A DNA stretch of 5,686 nucleotides, taken from the NCBI GenBank assembly GCA_025922755.1, contig JAICHE010000085.1, forward strand, positions 1-5,686, in the 5' to 3' direction. Shown here in pieces: positions 1 through 4,329 of this stretch (the first letter of the stretch is position 1; every line of letters starts with the position of its first letter). Source of the stretch: Nitrososphaeraceae archaeon (GTDB taxonomy: Archaea > Thermoproteota > Nitrososphaeria > Nitrososphaerales > Nitrosopumilaceae). The notes below the pieces were generated by a model. That model was given only the letters and a program-made list of their open reading frames with translations, had not been told where the DNA came from and did no database searches. The position numbers and the translations under genes were made by a program.

Positions 1-363
1 AAATATGCTCAAGATAATGGTCAACCTCTTCTTGCCACCTTTGAGGAAATTGCCAGGTACAAATTTGTTGAAAAAAGGTACCAAAAAATGATTGAAACTA
101 TGCCCAAGGTTTGGGTTGTGGCCAATTTTGGTAAAACACAATTAAAAACTCCAAAAAAAATTGAGGTGATAAACTGCCGTGATACAGATTTAGTTAATGT
201 TTGGAGTGTGATAACACGAGGACCATATGGGCCATTTGGTTTGATAGCTGAAGAATACGATAACGGAAAATTTAGGGGTTTTTTCACTCTTACCCCTGGA
301 GTCTGTAGGTATGCACTTAAAATGATGGGAAAAACTTTGGGAACAAAGTTTACAATGCAATAA
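1..363 (+). CDS. DICT-like sensory domain protein, C-terminal part (5' end outside window)
   Basis: The reading frame is open from base 1 to a TAA at 361-363, so this is the last 120 residues of a longer protein; the ATG at 88 is an internal Met, not the start. The fragment resembles the DICT sensory domain: PLLATFEEIARY (residues 9-20) followed by an Arg-Tyr and a helix, a beta strand WVVANFG (38-44), then a conserved-looking stretch with W68, RGP (73-75), FGLIAEE (79-85) and FRGFFT (91-96), ending in a short helix. DICT domains are known as putative signal-input modules found with diguanylate cyclases and two-component proteins. No membrane segment or catalytic motif is present in this part. 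It converges on a receiver-domain gene 21 nt away, so a signalling role for the pair is plausible but inferred. The domain call rests on recognition by eye and the N-terminal architecture is unknown. Confidence 0.55.
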   Translation, partial: KYAQDNGQPLLATFEEIARYKFVEKRYQKMIETMPKVWVVANFGKTQLKTPKKIEVINCRDTDLVNVWSVITRGPYGPFGLIAEEYDNGKFRGFFTLTPGVCRYALKMMGKTLGTKFTMQ

Positions 364-384
364 ATTATTTGTATTGATAAATTT

Positions 385-741
385 TCAGCAACTGATTATT
401 TCCAAGATTTCTTCAGGATCTGCAATCTTTTTCAAAAATCCATTGACTCCATCTCGTCGCAGAAAATTCTTTAACTGAATTTCAGGGATATCTTCTTCAG
501 AAAATATAAAGATATTTTGGTCTTTTAGAATATCGTCTGAAGCCAGCAATTCGATAATCCCAAAGCCCTTGGCAACCTGCATGTTTACATCCAATAAAAC
601 CACGTCAAATTTTTCCTGTCGAATTAGGTTCAGTCCTTCCATGGGTTCATTTGAAACATCCAAAGAAATTCCTTTTTCATCAAAGAATTTTGAAAGTGTT
701 AAGGTGGTTTCCTTGTTGTTATTTATTAAGAGGATTCTCAC
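385..741 (-). CDS. Stand-alone receiver (REC) domain protein, atypical acidic pocket
   Basis: This is a 118-residue protein consisting only of a CheY-like receiver domain. Visible elements are beta-1 ILLINNN (3-9), the phosphoacceptor site DVVLLDVNM with D51, the conserved Ser in FIFSEED (S81), and the GFLKK motif with K104. The usual acidic pair at the end of beta-1, normally DD, is N7-N8, so Mg2+ binding and phosphorylation may be weakened or lost although D51 remains. There is no output domain, so it would act through partner proteins. Start choice: a TTG at 747-745 lies in frame, but the strong Shine-Dalgarno AAGGAG (754-749) is only 1 nt from it and an ideal 7 nt from the GTG at 741-739, so GTG is preferred. 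It faces the DICT-like gene tail to tail. A 13-bp dyad lies about 70 nt upstream of the start. The fold is near certain; its partner is unknown. Confidence 0.88.
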   Translation of the reverse strand: MRILLINNNKETTLTLSKFFDEKGISLDVSNEPMEGLNLIRQEKFDVVLLDVNMQVAKGFGIIELLASDDILKDQNIFIFSEEDIPEIQLKNFLRRDGVNGFLKKIADPEEILEIISC

Positions 742-748
742 AACCAAA

Positions 749-754
749 CTCCTT
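749..754 (-). promoter_or_regulatory. Shine-Dalgarno site deciding the receiver gene start
   Basis: On the minus strand the sequence reads AAGGAG, 7 nt before the GTG at 741-739 and 1 nt before the in-frame TTG at 747. The spacing favours the GTG start. It is one of only two clear ribosome binding sites in the window. Confidence 0.75.
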
Positions 755-806
755 TTTTACATATAGAAAAAGTTTGTTTATCTTTGATTAGTATGGTAGG
801 CACCTT

Positions 807-819
807 TCAGAATATCTGA
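807..819. repeat. Short dyad TCAGA-ATA-TCTGA upstream of the receiver gene
   Basis: Perfect 5-bp arms (807-811 and 815-819) surround a 3-nt centre. The site lies 66-78 nt upstream of the receiver GTG, in the spacer between that gene and the end of the four-cysteine protein gene. Position and symmetry would suit a dimeric regulator, but the arms are short and chance is possible. Confidence 0.35.
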
Positions 820-858
820 TTTCAAAAAATTCTCACAGGTCATATTCTATTTTGAAAT
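819..858. repeat. 9-bp inverted repeat with 22-nt loop, possible termination region
   Basis: ATTTCAAAA at 819-827 is the exact reverse complement of TTTTGAAAT at 850-858. On the minus strand the element lies 32-72 nt past the stop of the four-cysteine protein gene and contains a run of six T (829-824). Archaeal termination depends mainly on T-runs, so this could end that transcript. The stem is entirely AT-rich and weak. Confidence 0.3.
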
Positions 859-890
859 TCCAATACTGGAAGAGGAACCTTTCATTGATG

Positions 891-1142
891 CTAAGAACCA
901 CGCATAGTGGCCTGATTTCCAGCTGAATGATGAATACCTATGACTTTTCCTGGATTAGCAGTAATTATCATCAAGGTCTCACAAGAAAGGCAAAGAACTG
1001 ATGGAACATAATCTGAATTTTTTTCTGATGGTCCCATGGTGGCCAAAACTGCATCCTCTTTGAGATCTGATTTGCCACAAATAACACATGAAGAAGGTAT
1101 GCTTGATACTTGCTTTATCTTATTTACATAATAATGAACCAT
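891..1142 (-). CDS. Small four-cysteine (zinc-ribbon-like) hypothetical protein
   Basis: This 83-residue protein has two CxxC pairs, C19-V-I-C22 followed by GK, and C51-L-S-C54, separated by 28 residues. That is the spacing of a zinc ribbon with two knuckles. The tail is rich in Gly, His and Ser (IGIHHSAGNQ, 68-77) and could add metal ligands (H71, H72). There is no signal peptide or membrane segment, so a cytoplasmic metal-binding protein is likely. I do not recognise the family. ATG at 1142-1140 is the start; there is no Shine-Dalgarno, but a TATA-like box lies about 30 nt upstream. It is 61 nt downstream of the geranylgeranyl-reductase-family gene on the same strand, with a T-run between them, so it may be transcribed separately. 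Small zinc ribbons may bind nucleic acid or proteins; the role is unknown. Confidence 0.75.
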   Translation of the reverse strand: MVHYYVNKIKQVSSIPSSCVICGKSDLKEDAVLATMGPSEKNSDYVPSVLCLSCETLMIITANPGKVIGIHHSAGNQATMRGS

Positions 1143-1167
1143 GATAGAATGTCTATTTCATAATGAT

Positions 1168-1176
1168 TCTTAAATT
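1168..1176 (-). promoter_or_regulatory. TATA-like box for the four-cysteine protein gene
   Basis: The minus strand reads AATTTAAGA here, centred about 30 nt before the ATG at 1142. With no Shine-Dalgarno in the leader, this suits a leaderless or very short-leader archaeal transcript. The match to the box is modest. Confidence 0.35.
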
Positions 1177-1189
1177 CACTGCTTTTGTT

Positions 1190-1195
1190 AAAAAA
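1190..1195 (-). terminator. Oligo-T run after the geranylgeranyl-reductase-family gene
   Basis: On the minus strand six consecutive T residues begin 9 nt past the TAA stop at 1206-1204 of the flavoprotein gene. Short T-runs without a hairpin are typical archaeal termination signals. Readthrough into the next gene cannot be excluded. Confidence 0.35.
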
Positions 1196-1203
1196 GAACT
1201 AAA

Positions 1204-2421
1204 TTATTTCCCAATTCCCTTTACCAATCCAAACAACTGTCTTACTGCTAATTTTGGATGGTGTGTAGCAAGCTTTAGCATGTTTGATAATCCAAAATCG
1301 GCTTTTATAAAATCCAAAAACTCCTCTGGTTTTAACTCCTTGATTATGTCTAGCTCTTTGTCCCATTGCTCATCAGAAAGTCCAATCCATCTATCTTGAA
1401 CCTTCCCTGCTGATTTTATTTTCGACTCTATTTCTTTTCTCCATGTTTCTTCGTATGGCATTAATGACGCTTCATCTGTTTTTCCAGATCTTATTGCATC
1501 TGATGCCACTTTACCTGCAACCCTTCCGAATTTTATGGCATATCTGATTCCTTCCAAAACCAATGGGTTTGCCTGACCCGCAGTATCTCCAACTAGAATC
1601 AAGTTATTGTATACAGACTTTCTTGATAATCCATCATTTGGAATTAACCCATAGTGAAATTCAATTGGACTTATCTTTCCTAGTTTGCTGATTGGCCCTT
1701 CTTTGGTATCCATCAACTTCTTTAATCTCTCAGTTGGGTCTACTGAAGATTCTGGTTTTCCTACCCCTACCCCAATTCTTACTACTTTATCACTAATGGG
1801 AAAAATCCATGCATAACCTGCGGGGGAATATTTCTGGCCAACCATTAACCACCATGTTTCAGAATCTACATTTTCAGCTCTGACTTCGTATTCTGCACCT
1901 GCTCCAAATCTTTTCCATTGGGTAACAAAACCCATTGCTTTTGAAACAACAGAACCAAAACCACTGGCATCAATTATTATTTTGGCAAAAAAAGAAATTA
2001 CTCCTTCAGGATTAGTGGCAATTACCCCTCCAATATCTCCTTGCTTGTTTTTAACAACATCTTTGACATTTGTTTTTACAAAAATATCTGCTCCATGTTT
2101 TTCAGCTTCTTTGGCCAGCCACCGGTATGTTTTTCGCACATCTAAAACTGCAGCTTGAGCAACCGAATCACTAATGGTGACCTCGTTGTTAGGGGAACAA
2201 AATGAATAATTTTTGATTGGATTGAAACAGTCATCGGGAATTCCAAATTCTTTTATGTTTTTTATCCATGTTACTCCACTGGTCCTGACAGTTTCTGCTA
2301 TGGTATCTTCTTTTTCTATTAATGCCACCTTTGCACCATTTAGCGCAGCTTGGTATGCTGCTGATGAACCTGCAGGCCCTGCACCAACTATAACAACATC
2401 ATAATGGAATTCTTTTCCCAA
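1204..2421 (-). CDS. Geranylgeranyl reductase family FAD-dependent oxidoreductase
   Basis: This 405-residue flavoprotein belongs to the geranylgeranyl reductase (GGR) family, which saturates double bonds in the isoprenoid chains of archaeal ether lipids. The FAD-binding Rossmann motif is GAGPAG (13-18), with E36 ending beta-2 (VALIEK). Other landmarks are the DASG segment (151-154), the family motif GYAWIFP (202-208), and the second FAD motif LVGDTAGQANPL (276-287) followed by GIRYA (291-295). The C-terminus is helical. Length fits the family (about 380-460). Near residue 48, in VRTSG, Ser stands where I recall a Cys in characterised GGRs, so substrate or mechanism may differ. TTG at 2421-2419 is the only usable start before an upstream TAA; a TATA-like box 29 nt upstream suggests leaderless initiation. 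It lies between two small cysteine-rich protein genes. Family membership is firm; the exact lipid substrate is inferred. Confidence 0.92.
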   Translation of the reverse strand: MGKEFHYDVVIVGAGPAGSSAAYQAALNGAKVALIEKEDTIAETVRTSGVTWIKNIKEFGIPDDCFNPIKNYSFCSPNNEVTISDSVAQAAVLDVRKTYRWLAKEAEKHGADIFVKTNVKDVVKNKQGDIGGVIATNPEGVISFFAKIIIDASGFGSVVSKAMGFVTQWKRFGAGAEYEVRAENVDSETWWLMVGQKYSPAGYAWIFPISDKVVRIGVGVGKPESSVDPTERLKKLMDTKEGPISKLGKISPIEFHYGLIPNDGLSRKSVYNNLILVGDTAGQANPLVLEGIRYAIKFGRVAGKVASDAIRSGKTDEASLMPYEETWRKEIESKIKSAGKVQDRWIGLSDEQWDKELDIIKELKPEEFLDFIKADFGLSNMLKLATHHPKLAVRQLFGLVKGIGK

Positions 2422-2444
2422 CCTTTGTGACTGCTGGCACCCAG

Positions 2445-2455
2445 AATATAATTTT
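2445..2455 (-). promoter_or_regulatory. TATA box of the GGR-family gene
   Basis: The minus strand reads AAAATTATATT, centred about 29 nt upstream of the TTG start at 2421. This is the classical archaeal distance from box to transcription start, so the transcript probably begins at or near the start codon. Confidence 0.5.
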
Positions 2456-2476
2456 GCAGTATTTCGAGATTAAGTT

Positions 2477-2686
2477 TTATTTTTTGAGGACAGGTGTGCC
2501 ATTCACATCGTATTCTCGCTCAGAATCAAATGTTCCCATGTGTGATGGATCTCTGTGCATGTAGCTGTGTGTTTCCCCCTCTTTTTTTCTGCAGAACTTT
2601 TCATGTATGGTTTGTTCTACCTTCAAGGTATCTTCATTTTCATGAAATAATCTTTTTCCACAATCTTCGCATATTATTTCAGGCAC
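2477..2686 (-). CDS. Small C2HC zinc-finger-like hypothetical protein
   Basis: The protein has 69 residues with a probable zinc site near the N-terminus: C6-E-D-C9, then H28-E-K-F-C32, a C-x2-C-x18-H-x3-C pattern like a single zinc finger. The rest is charged and probably unstructured (KKEGETHSYMHRDPSH, 34-49), ending in Lys-Lys. There is no membrane segment. GTG at 2686-2684 is the only start, since an in-frame TAA lies 10-12 nt upstream; a TATA-like box is 24 nt upstream and there is no clear Shine-Dalgarno. The gene is 55 nt upstream of the GGR-family gene on the same strand, but that gene has its own TATA box. A nucleic-acid- or protein-binding role is possible; I do not recognise the family. 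Confidence 0.75.
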   Translation of the reverse strand: MPEIICEDCGKRLFHENEDTLKVEQTIHEKFCRKKEGETHSYMHRDPSHMGTFDSEREYDVNGTPVLKK

Positions 2687-2700
2687 GAAATCTCTTTACA

Positions 2701-2714
2701 CTAAATCTATTTAG
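2701..2714. repeat. 14-bp dyad CTAAAT-CT-ATTTAG over the zinc-finger gene promoter
   Basis: Perfect 6-bp arms with a 2-nt centre. An overlapping dyad, ATCTA-TT-TAGAT, covers 2705-2716. The site coincides with the TATA-like box of the minus-strand zinc-finger gene, so a protein bound here would block its promoter. AT-richness makes chance dyads common. Confidence 0.35.
2707..2714 (-). promoter_or_regulatory. TATA-like box for the C2HC protein gene
   Basis: The minus strand reads CTAAATAG, centred about 24 nt before the GTG at 2686. The gene has no Shine-Dalgarno, so leaderless initiation is likely. Confidence 0.4.
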
Positions 2715-2738
2715 ATGTTTCAGAAATCTACTTTATCC

Positions 2739-2753
2739 TTTCTGTAACAGAAA
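2739..2753. promoter_or_regulatory. Perfect 15-bp dyad, candidate operator in the divergent region
   Basis: TTTCTGT at 2739-2745 and ACAGAAA at 2747-2753 are exact inverted copies around A2746. The dyad sits at the middle of the 128-nt gap between the leftward zinc-finger gene (start 2686) and the rightward small ORF (start 2815). A smaller TTTC-A-GAAA dyad lies 20 nt to the left (2718-2726). Operator function for a dimeric regulator is inferred. There is no T-run of terminator type. Confidence 0.45.
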
Positions 2754-2786
2754 AGTCCGTTTAGGGTCTGCTAGTTAGAACCGAAA

Positions 2787-2794
2787 CTTTAGAT
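2787..2794 (+). promoter_or_regulatory. Possible TATA box for the small membrane ORF and DUF99 gene
   Basis: CTTTAGAT is centred about 25 nt before the TTG at 2815. No Shine-Dalgarno precedes that codon, so a leaderless start fits. The match is modest. Confidence 0.3.
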
Positions 2795-2814
2795 GTTTAA
2801 TCCGTATTGGGATT

Positions 2815-2943
2815 TTGTTGGATGATTCAAACATTGTTTCATTTGTTGCTTGGTCTGTAATTACTGGTATAATCATGGGCGTTGCGGGATTAAGCTATAA
2901 AGCATATCTTAGGAGAAACAAAAATGAGACCTCTGCATCTTGA
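2815..2943 (+). CDS. Possible small single-pass membrane protein overlapping the DUF99 start
   Basis: This 42-codon frame starts at TTG 2815 (or TTG 2818) and ends at TGA 2941-2943. Residues 7-28 are hydrophobic (IVSFVAWSVITGIIMGVAGL begins the stretch), an acidic D3-D4 precedes them, and a basic tail with YLRRNK follows. That charge pattern predicts an outward N-terminus, one helix and a cytoplasmic C-terminus. The last 20 nt overlap the start of the DUF99 gene, whose Shine-Dalgarno lies inside this ORF, a layout typical of translational coupling. A TATA-like box lies 25 nt before the first TTG. Against it: no ATG start, short length and no recognised family. An alternative ATG at 2793 opens only ten codons in another frame. 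I regard it as more likely real than not. Confidence 0.5.
   Translation: MLDDSNIVSFVAWSVITGIIMGVAGLSYKAYLRRNKNETSAS
2911..2915 (+). promoter_or_regulatory. Shine-Dalgarno site of the DUF99 gene
   Basis: AGGAG lies 8 nt before the ATG at 2924 and inside the small upstream ORF. It fixes the DUF99 start and implies that the transcript begins well upstream, consistent with shared transcription with the small ORF. Confidence 0.75.
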
Positions 2944-3505
2944 AAAGAAGGGACTACGCGGTTTAGCCATAGCAGAAAGTTTCCATCAAAATTCAGAAAA
3001 ATCAATTTTATCAGGCTTGGTTATGAGACGTGATTTTGTAATTGACGGGTTTGTTTTTGGTACTGCTACTTTGGATGGGGATGATGCAACTGAATCTATC
3101 CTAAAAATGTATGATGAATTGAATCGACCAGATATCAGCTATGTTTTGATCTCTGGGTTGATAATCTCGCTTTACAATATTGTTGACATAAAAAAAATTC
3201 ACGAAAAACTACAAATTCCAATTATTGGGGTCACATACAATGAATCAGAAGGAATTGATAGTGCCATCAAACATCATTTTCCAAATTCCTATGAATCGAA
3301 AATAAAACAATACCACAAGCTAGGTAATCGTGAAAAAATTACACTTCACACATCTTCTGATATTTTTGTAAGAAGACAAGGTTGTGATTTACATGAAGTA
3401 AAACATCTGTTAAACGAGTTGACTATTCAAGGATCATTTCCTGAGCCTTTGCGAGTCGCTCATCTTTTAGCAAAGTCTCTTCTTCAAAAGGGATTATCCT
3501 TCTGA
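2924..3505 (+). CDS. DUF99 / UPF0215 family protein, endonuclease V-related fold
   Basis: This 193-residue protein matches the archaeal DUF99 (UPF0215) family at full length. Family landmarks are the VIDGFVFG strand (39-46), DGDDAT (51-56), LISGLIISLYNIVD (75-88), PIIGVTY (99-105) and the C-terminal PEPLRVAHLLA (173-183). DUF99 is regarded as related to endonuclease V, with an RNase H-like fold, but its function is not established. The N-terminal segment LRGLAIAESF (11-20) has A17-E18 where I recall Asp-Asp in many DUF99 proteins, so a metal-dependent nuclease activity is doubtful. ATG 2924 is supported by AGGAG 8 nt upstream. The gene overlaps the end of the small membrane ORF by 20 nt and the end of the convergent dehydrogenase gene by 12 nt. 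The family call is firm; activity is unknown. Confidence 0.88.
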   Translation: MRPLHLEKKGLRGLAIAESFHQNSEKSILSGLVMRRDFVIDGFVFGTATLDGDDATESILKMYDELNRPDISYVLISGLIISLYNIVDIKKIHEKLQIPIIGVTYNESEGIDSAIKHHFPNSYESKIKQYHKLGNREKITLHTSSDIFVRRQGCDLHEVKHLLNELTIQGSFPEPLRVAHLLAKSLLQKGLSF

Positions 3506-4255
3506 AGCTGTTTTTCCACCATCAACGTTAAGGATAGCGCCTGTAATCCAACTTGCTTCATCTGAAGCTAAGAACAATGTTGCATTTGCAACATCAATAG
3601 GCTCGCCAATTCTTACTAGGGGAATTCTTTCTTCAATTACTTTTCGGGCTTGAGGATCATCCAAATATGGTTTTATCATGCCTGAGTTGATTATTCCTGG
3701 ATTAACACTGTTACATCGAATATGCCTTCTGGCATATTCAACTGCAATTGCTTTTGTAAACATGGATATTGCTGCTTTTGTAGCAGAATAAGCTGCAAGG
3801 TGAACTCTTGGTATTGCTCTTTCACCTGATATTGAACCGATGTTTACTATTACTCCGCTTTTAACATCTGACATTTTGTTTAGTATTGCTTTTGTCATGT
3901 GGAAAACTCCAAAAAGATTTACATCGATTAATTTTTTAATTTCCGAGTCTTGCATTTCATGAAAATGCACTGGGTCATTTATTGCACCGGCATTATTTAC
4001 CAGAATGTCTATTTTTCCATACGTGTCAACAACCTGATTTACTGTCTGAATAACTTGGGATTCATCTGTTAAATCACAGGACATTGAGGCAGTTGATTCA
4101 TCATTTCCGATCTCTTTTCTAGCTTGCTCTAGTTTTTCAAGGTCTCTTGCAATTAAGATCACTTTGGCTCCTTCTTCAGCAAAGCGTTTTGCAATTTCTC
4201 TCCCAATATCACTGGATGCTCCCGTTACAATTGATACTTTATCTTTTAGTCTCAT
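3494..4255 (-). CDS. Short-chain dehydrogenase/reductase (classical SDR)
   Basis: A complete 253-residue classical SDR oxidoreductase using NAD(P)(H). The cofactor motif is TGASSDIG (11-18), with Asp where the usual pattern has Gly. R37 after beta-2 (LIAR) points to NADP(H). D61 (CDLTD) contacts the adenine ring in the family, and NNAG is at 87-90. The active site is N113, the Ser of NIGS (S141), Y156 and K160 in YSATK. PGII (around 187-190) and the C-terminal ITGAILNVDGG fit the family. It resembles 3-oxoacyl-ACP reductase and glucose-dehydrogenase-like SDRs, but the substrate cannot be told. ATG 4255 is fixed by a TAG four codons upstream, with a TATA box 25 nt before it. It follows the beta-hydroxyacid dehydrogenase gene on the same strand after 74 nt, apparently with its own promoter, and overlaps the DUF99 gene tail to tail. 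Confidence 0.93.
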   Translation of the reverse strand: MRLKDKVSIVTGASSDIGREIAKRFAEEGAKVILIARDLEKLEQARKEIGNDESTASMSCDLTDESQVIQTVNQVVDTYGKIDILVNNAGAINDPVHFHEMQDSEIKKLIDVNLFGVFHMTKAILNKMSDVKSGVIVNIGSISGERAIPRVHLAAYSATKAAISMFTKAIAVEYARRHIRCNSVNPGIINSGMIKPYLDDPQARKVIEERIPLVRIGEPIDVANATLFLASDEASWITGAILNVDGGKTASEG

Positions 4256-4276
4256 ATTGCATTTCTATTGTTGTAA

Positions 4277-4284
4277 CTTATAGA
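4277..4284 (-). promoter_or_regulatory. TATA box of the SDR gene
   Basis: The minus strand reads TCTATAAG, centred 25 nt upstream of the ATG at 4255. There is no Shine-Dalgarno, so a leaderless transcript is likely. This suggests separate transcription from the upstream dehydrogenase gene. Confidence 0.5.
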
Positions 4285-4329
4285 ATTTGTGGTGAATCTT
4301 AGTCATAAAATAGATCAAAGAATTAGATT

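Larger units (their letters stand above)
2710..2798. repeat. 11-bp direct repeat TTTAGATGTTT, two copies
   Basis: Identical copies lie at 2710-2720 and 2788-2798, 78 nt apart, one near each end of the divergent intergenic region. Each overlaps a TATA-like box: the minus-strand CTAAATAG on the left and the plus-strand CTTTAGAT on the right. It may be a shared promoter or regulator element. Confidence 0.4.

Noticed and set aside
21..287. Minus-strand 88-residue ORF opposite the DICT-like gene
   Set aside because: It is antisense to a recognisable protein, with no motif or promoter of its own.
88..363. A complete 91-residue gene starting at ATG 88
   Set aside because: The same frame is open back to base 1 with DICT-like sequence before the Met, so ATG 88 is internal to a longer gene.
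742..747. TTG at 747 as start of the receiver gene
   Set aside because: The Shine-Dalgarno is only 1 nt away from it, but 7 nt from the GTG at 741.
2494..2778. Plus-strand 94-residue ORF
   Set aside because: It lies antisense to the zinc-finger gene, is rich in Cys, Phe and His with no family features, and ends inside the promoter region; it is a shadow frame.
2793..2825. ATG-started ten-codon frame as an upstream part of the small membrane ORF
   Set aside because: It is in another frame and stops at 2823-2825; joining it would need an unproven frameshift, and the TTG start explains the ORF without one.
4256..4329. Possible tRNA or small RNA in the gap between the two dehydrogenase genes
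   Set aside because: The 74 nt show no cloverleaf or T-loop sequence; the gap holds only the SDR promoter and AT-rich DNA.
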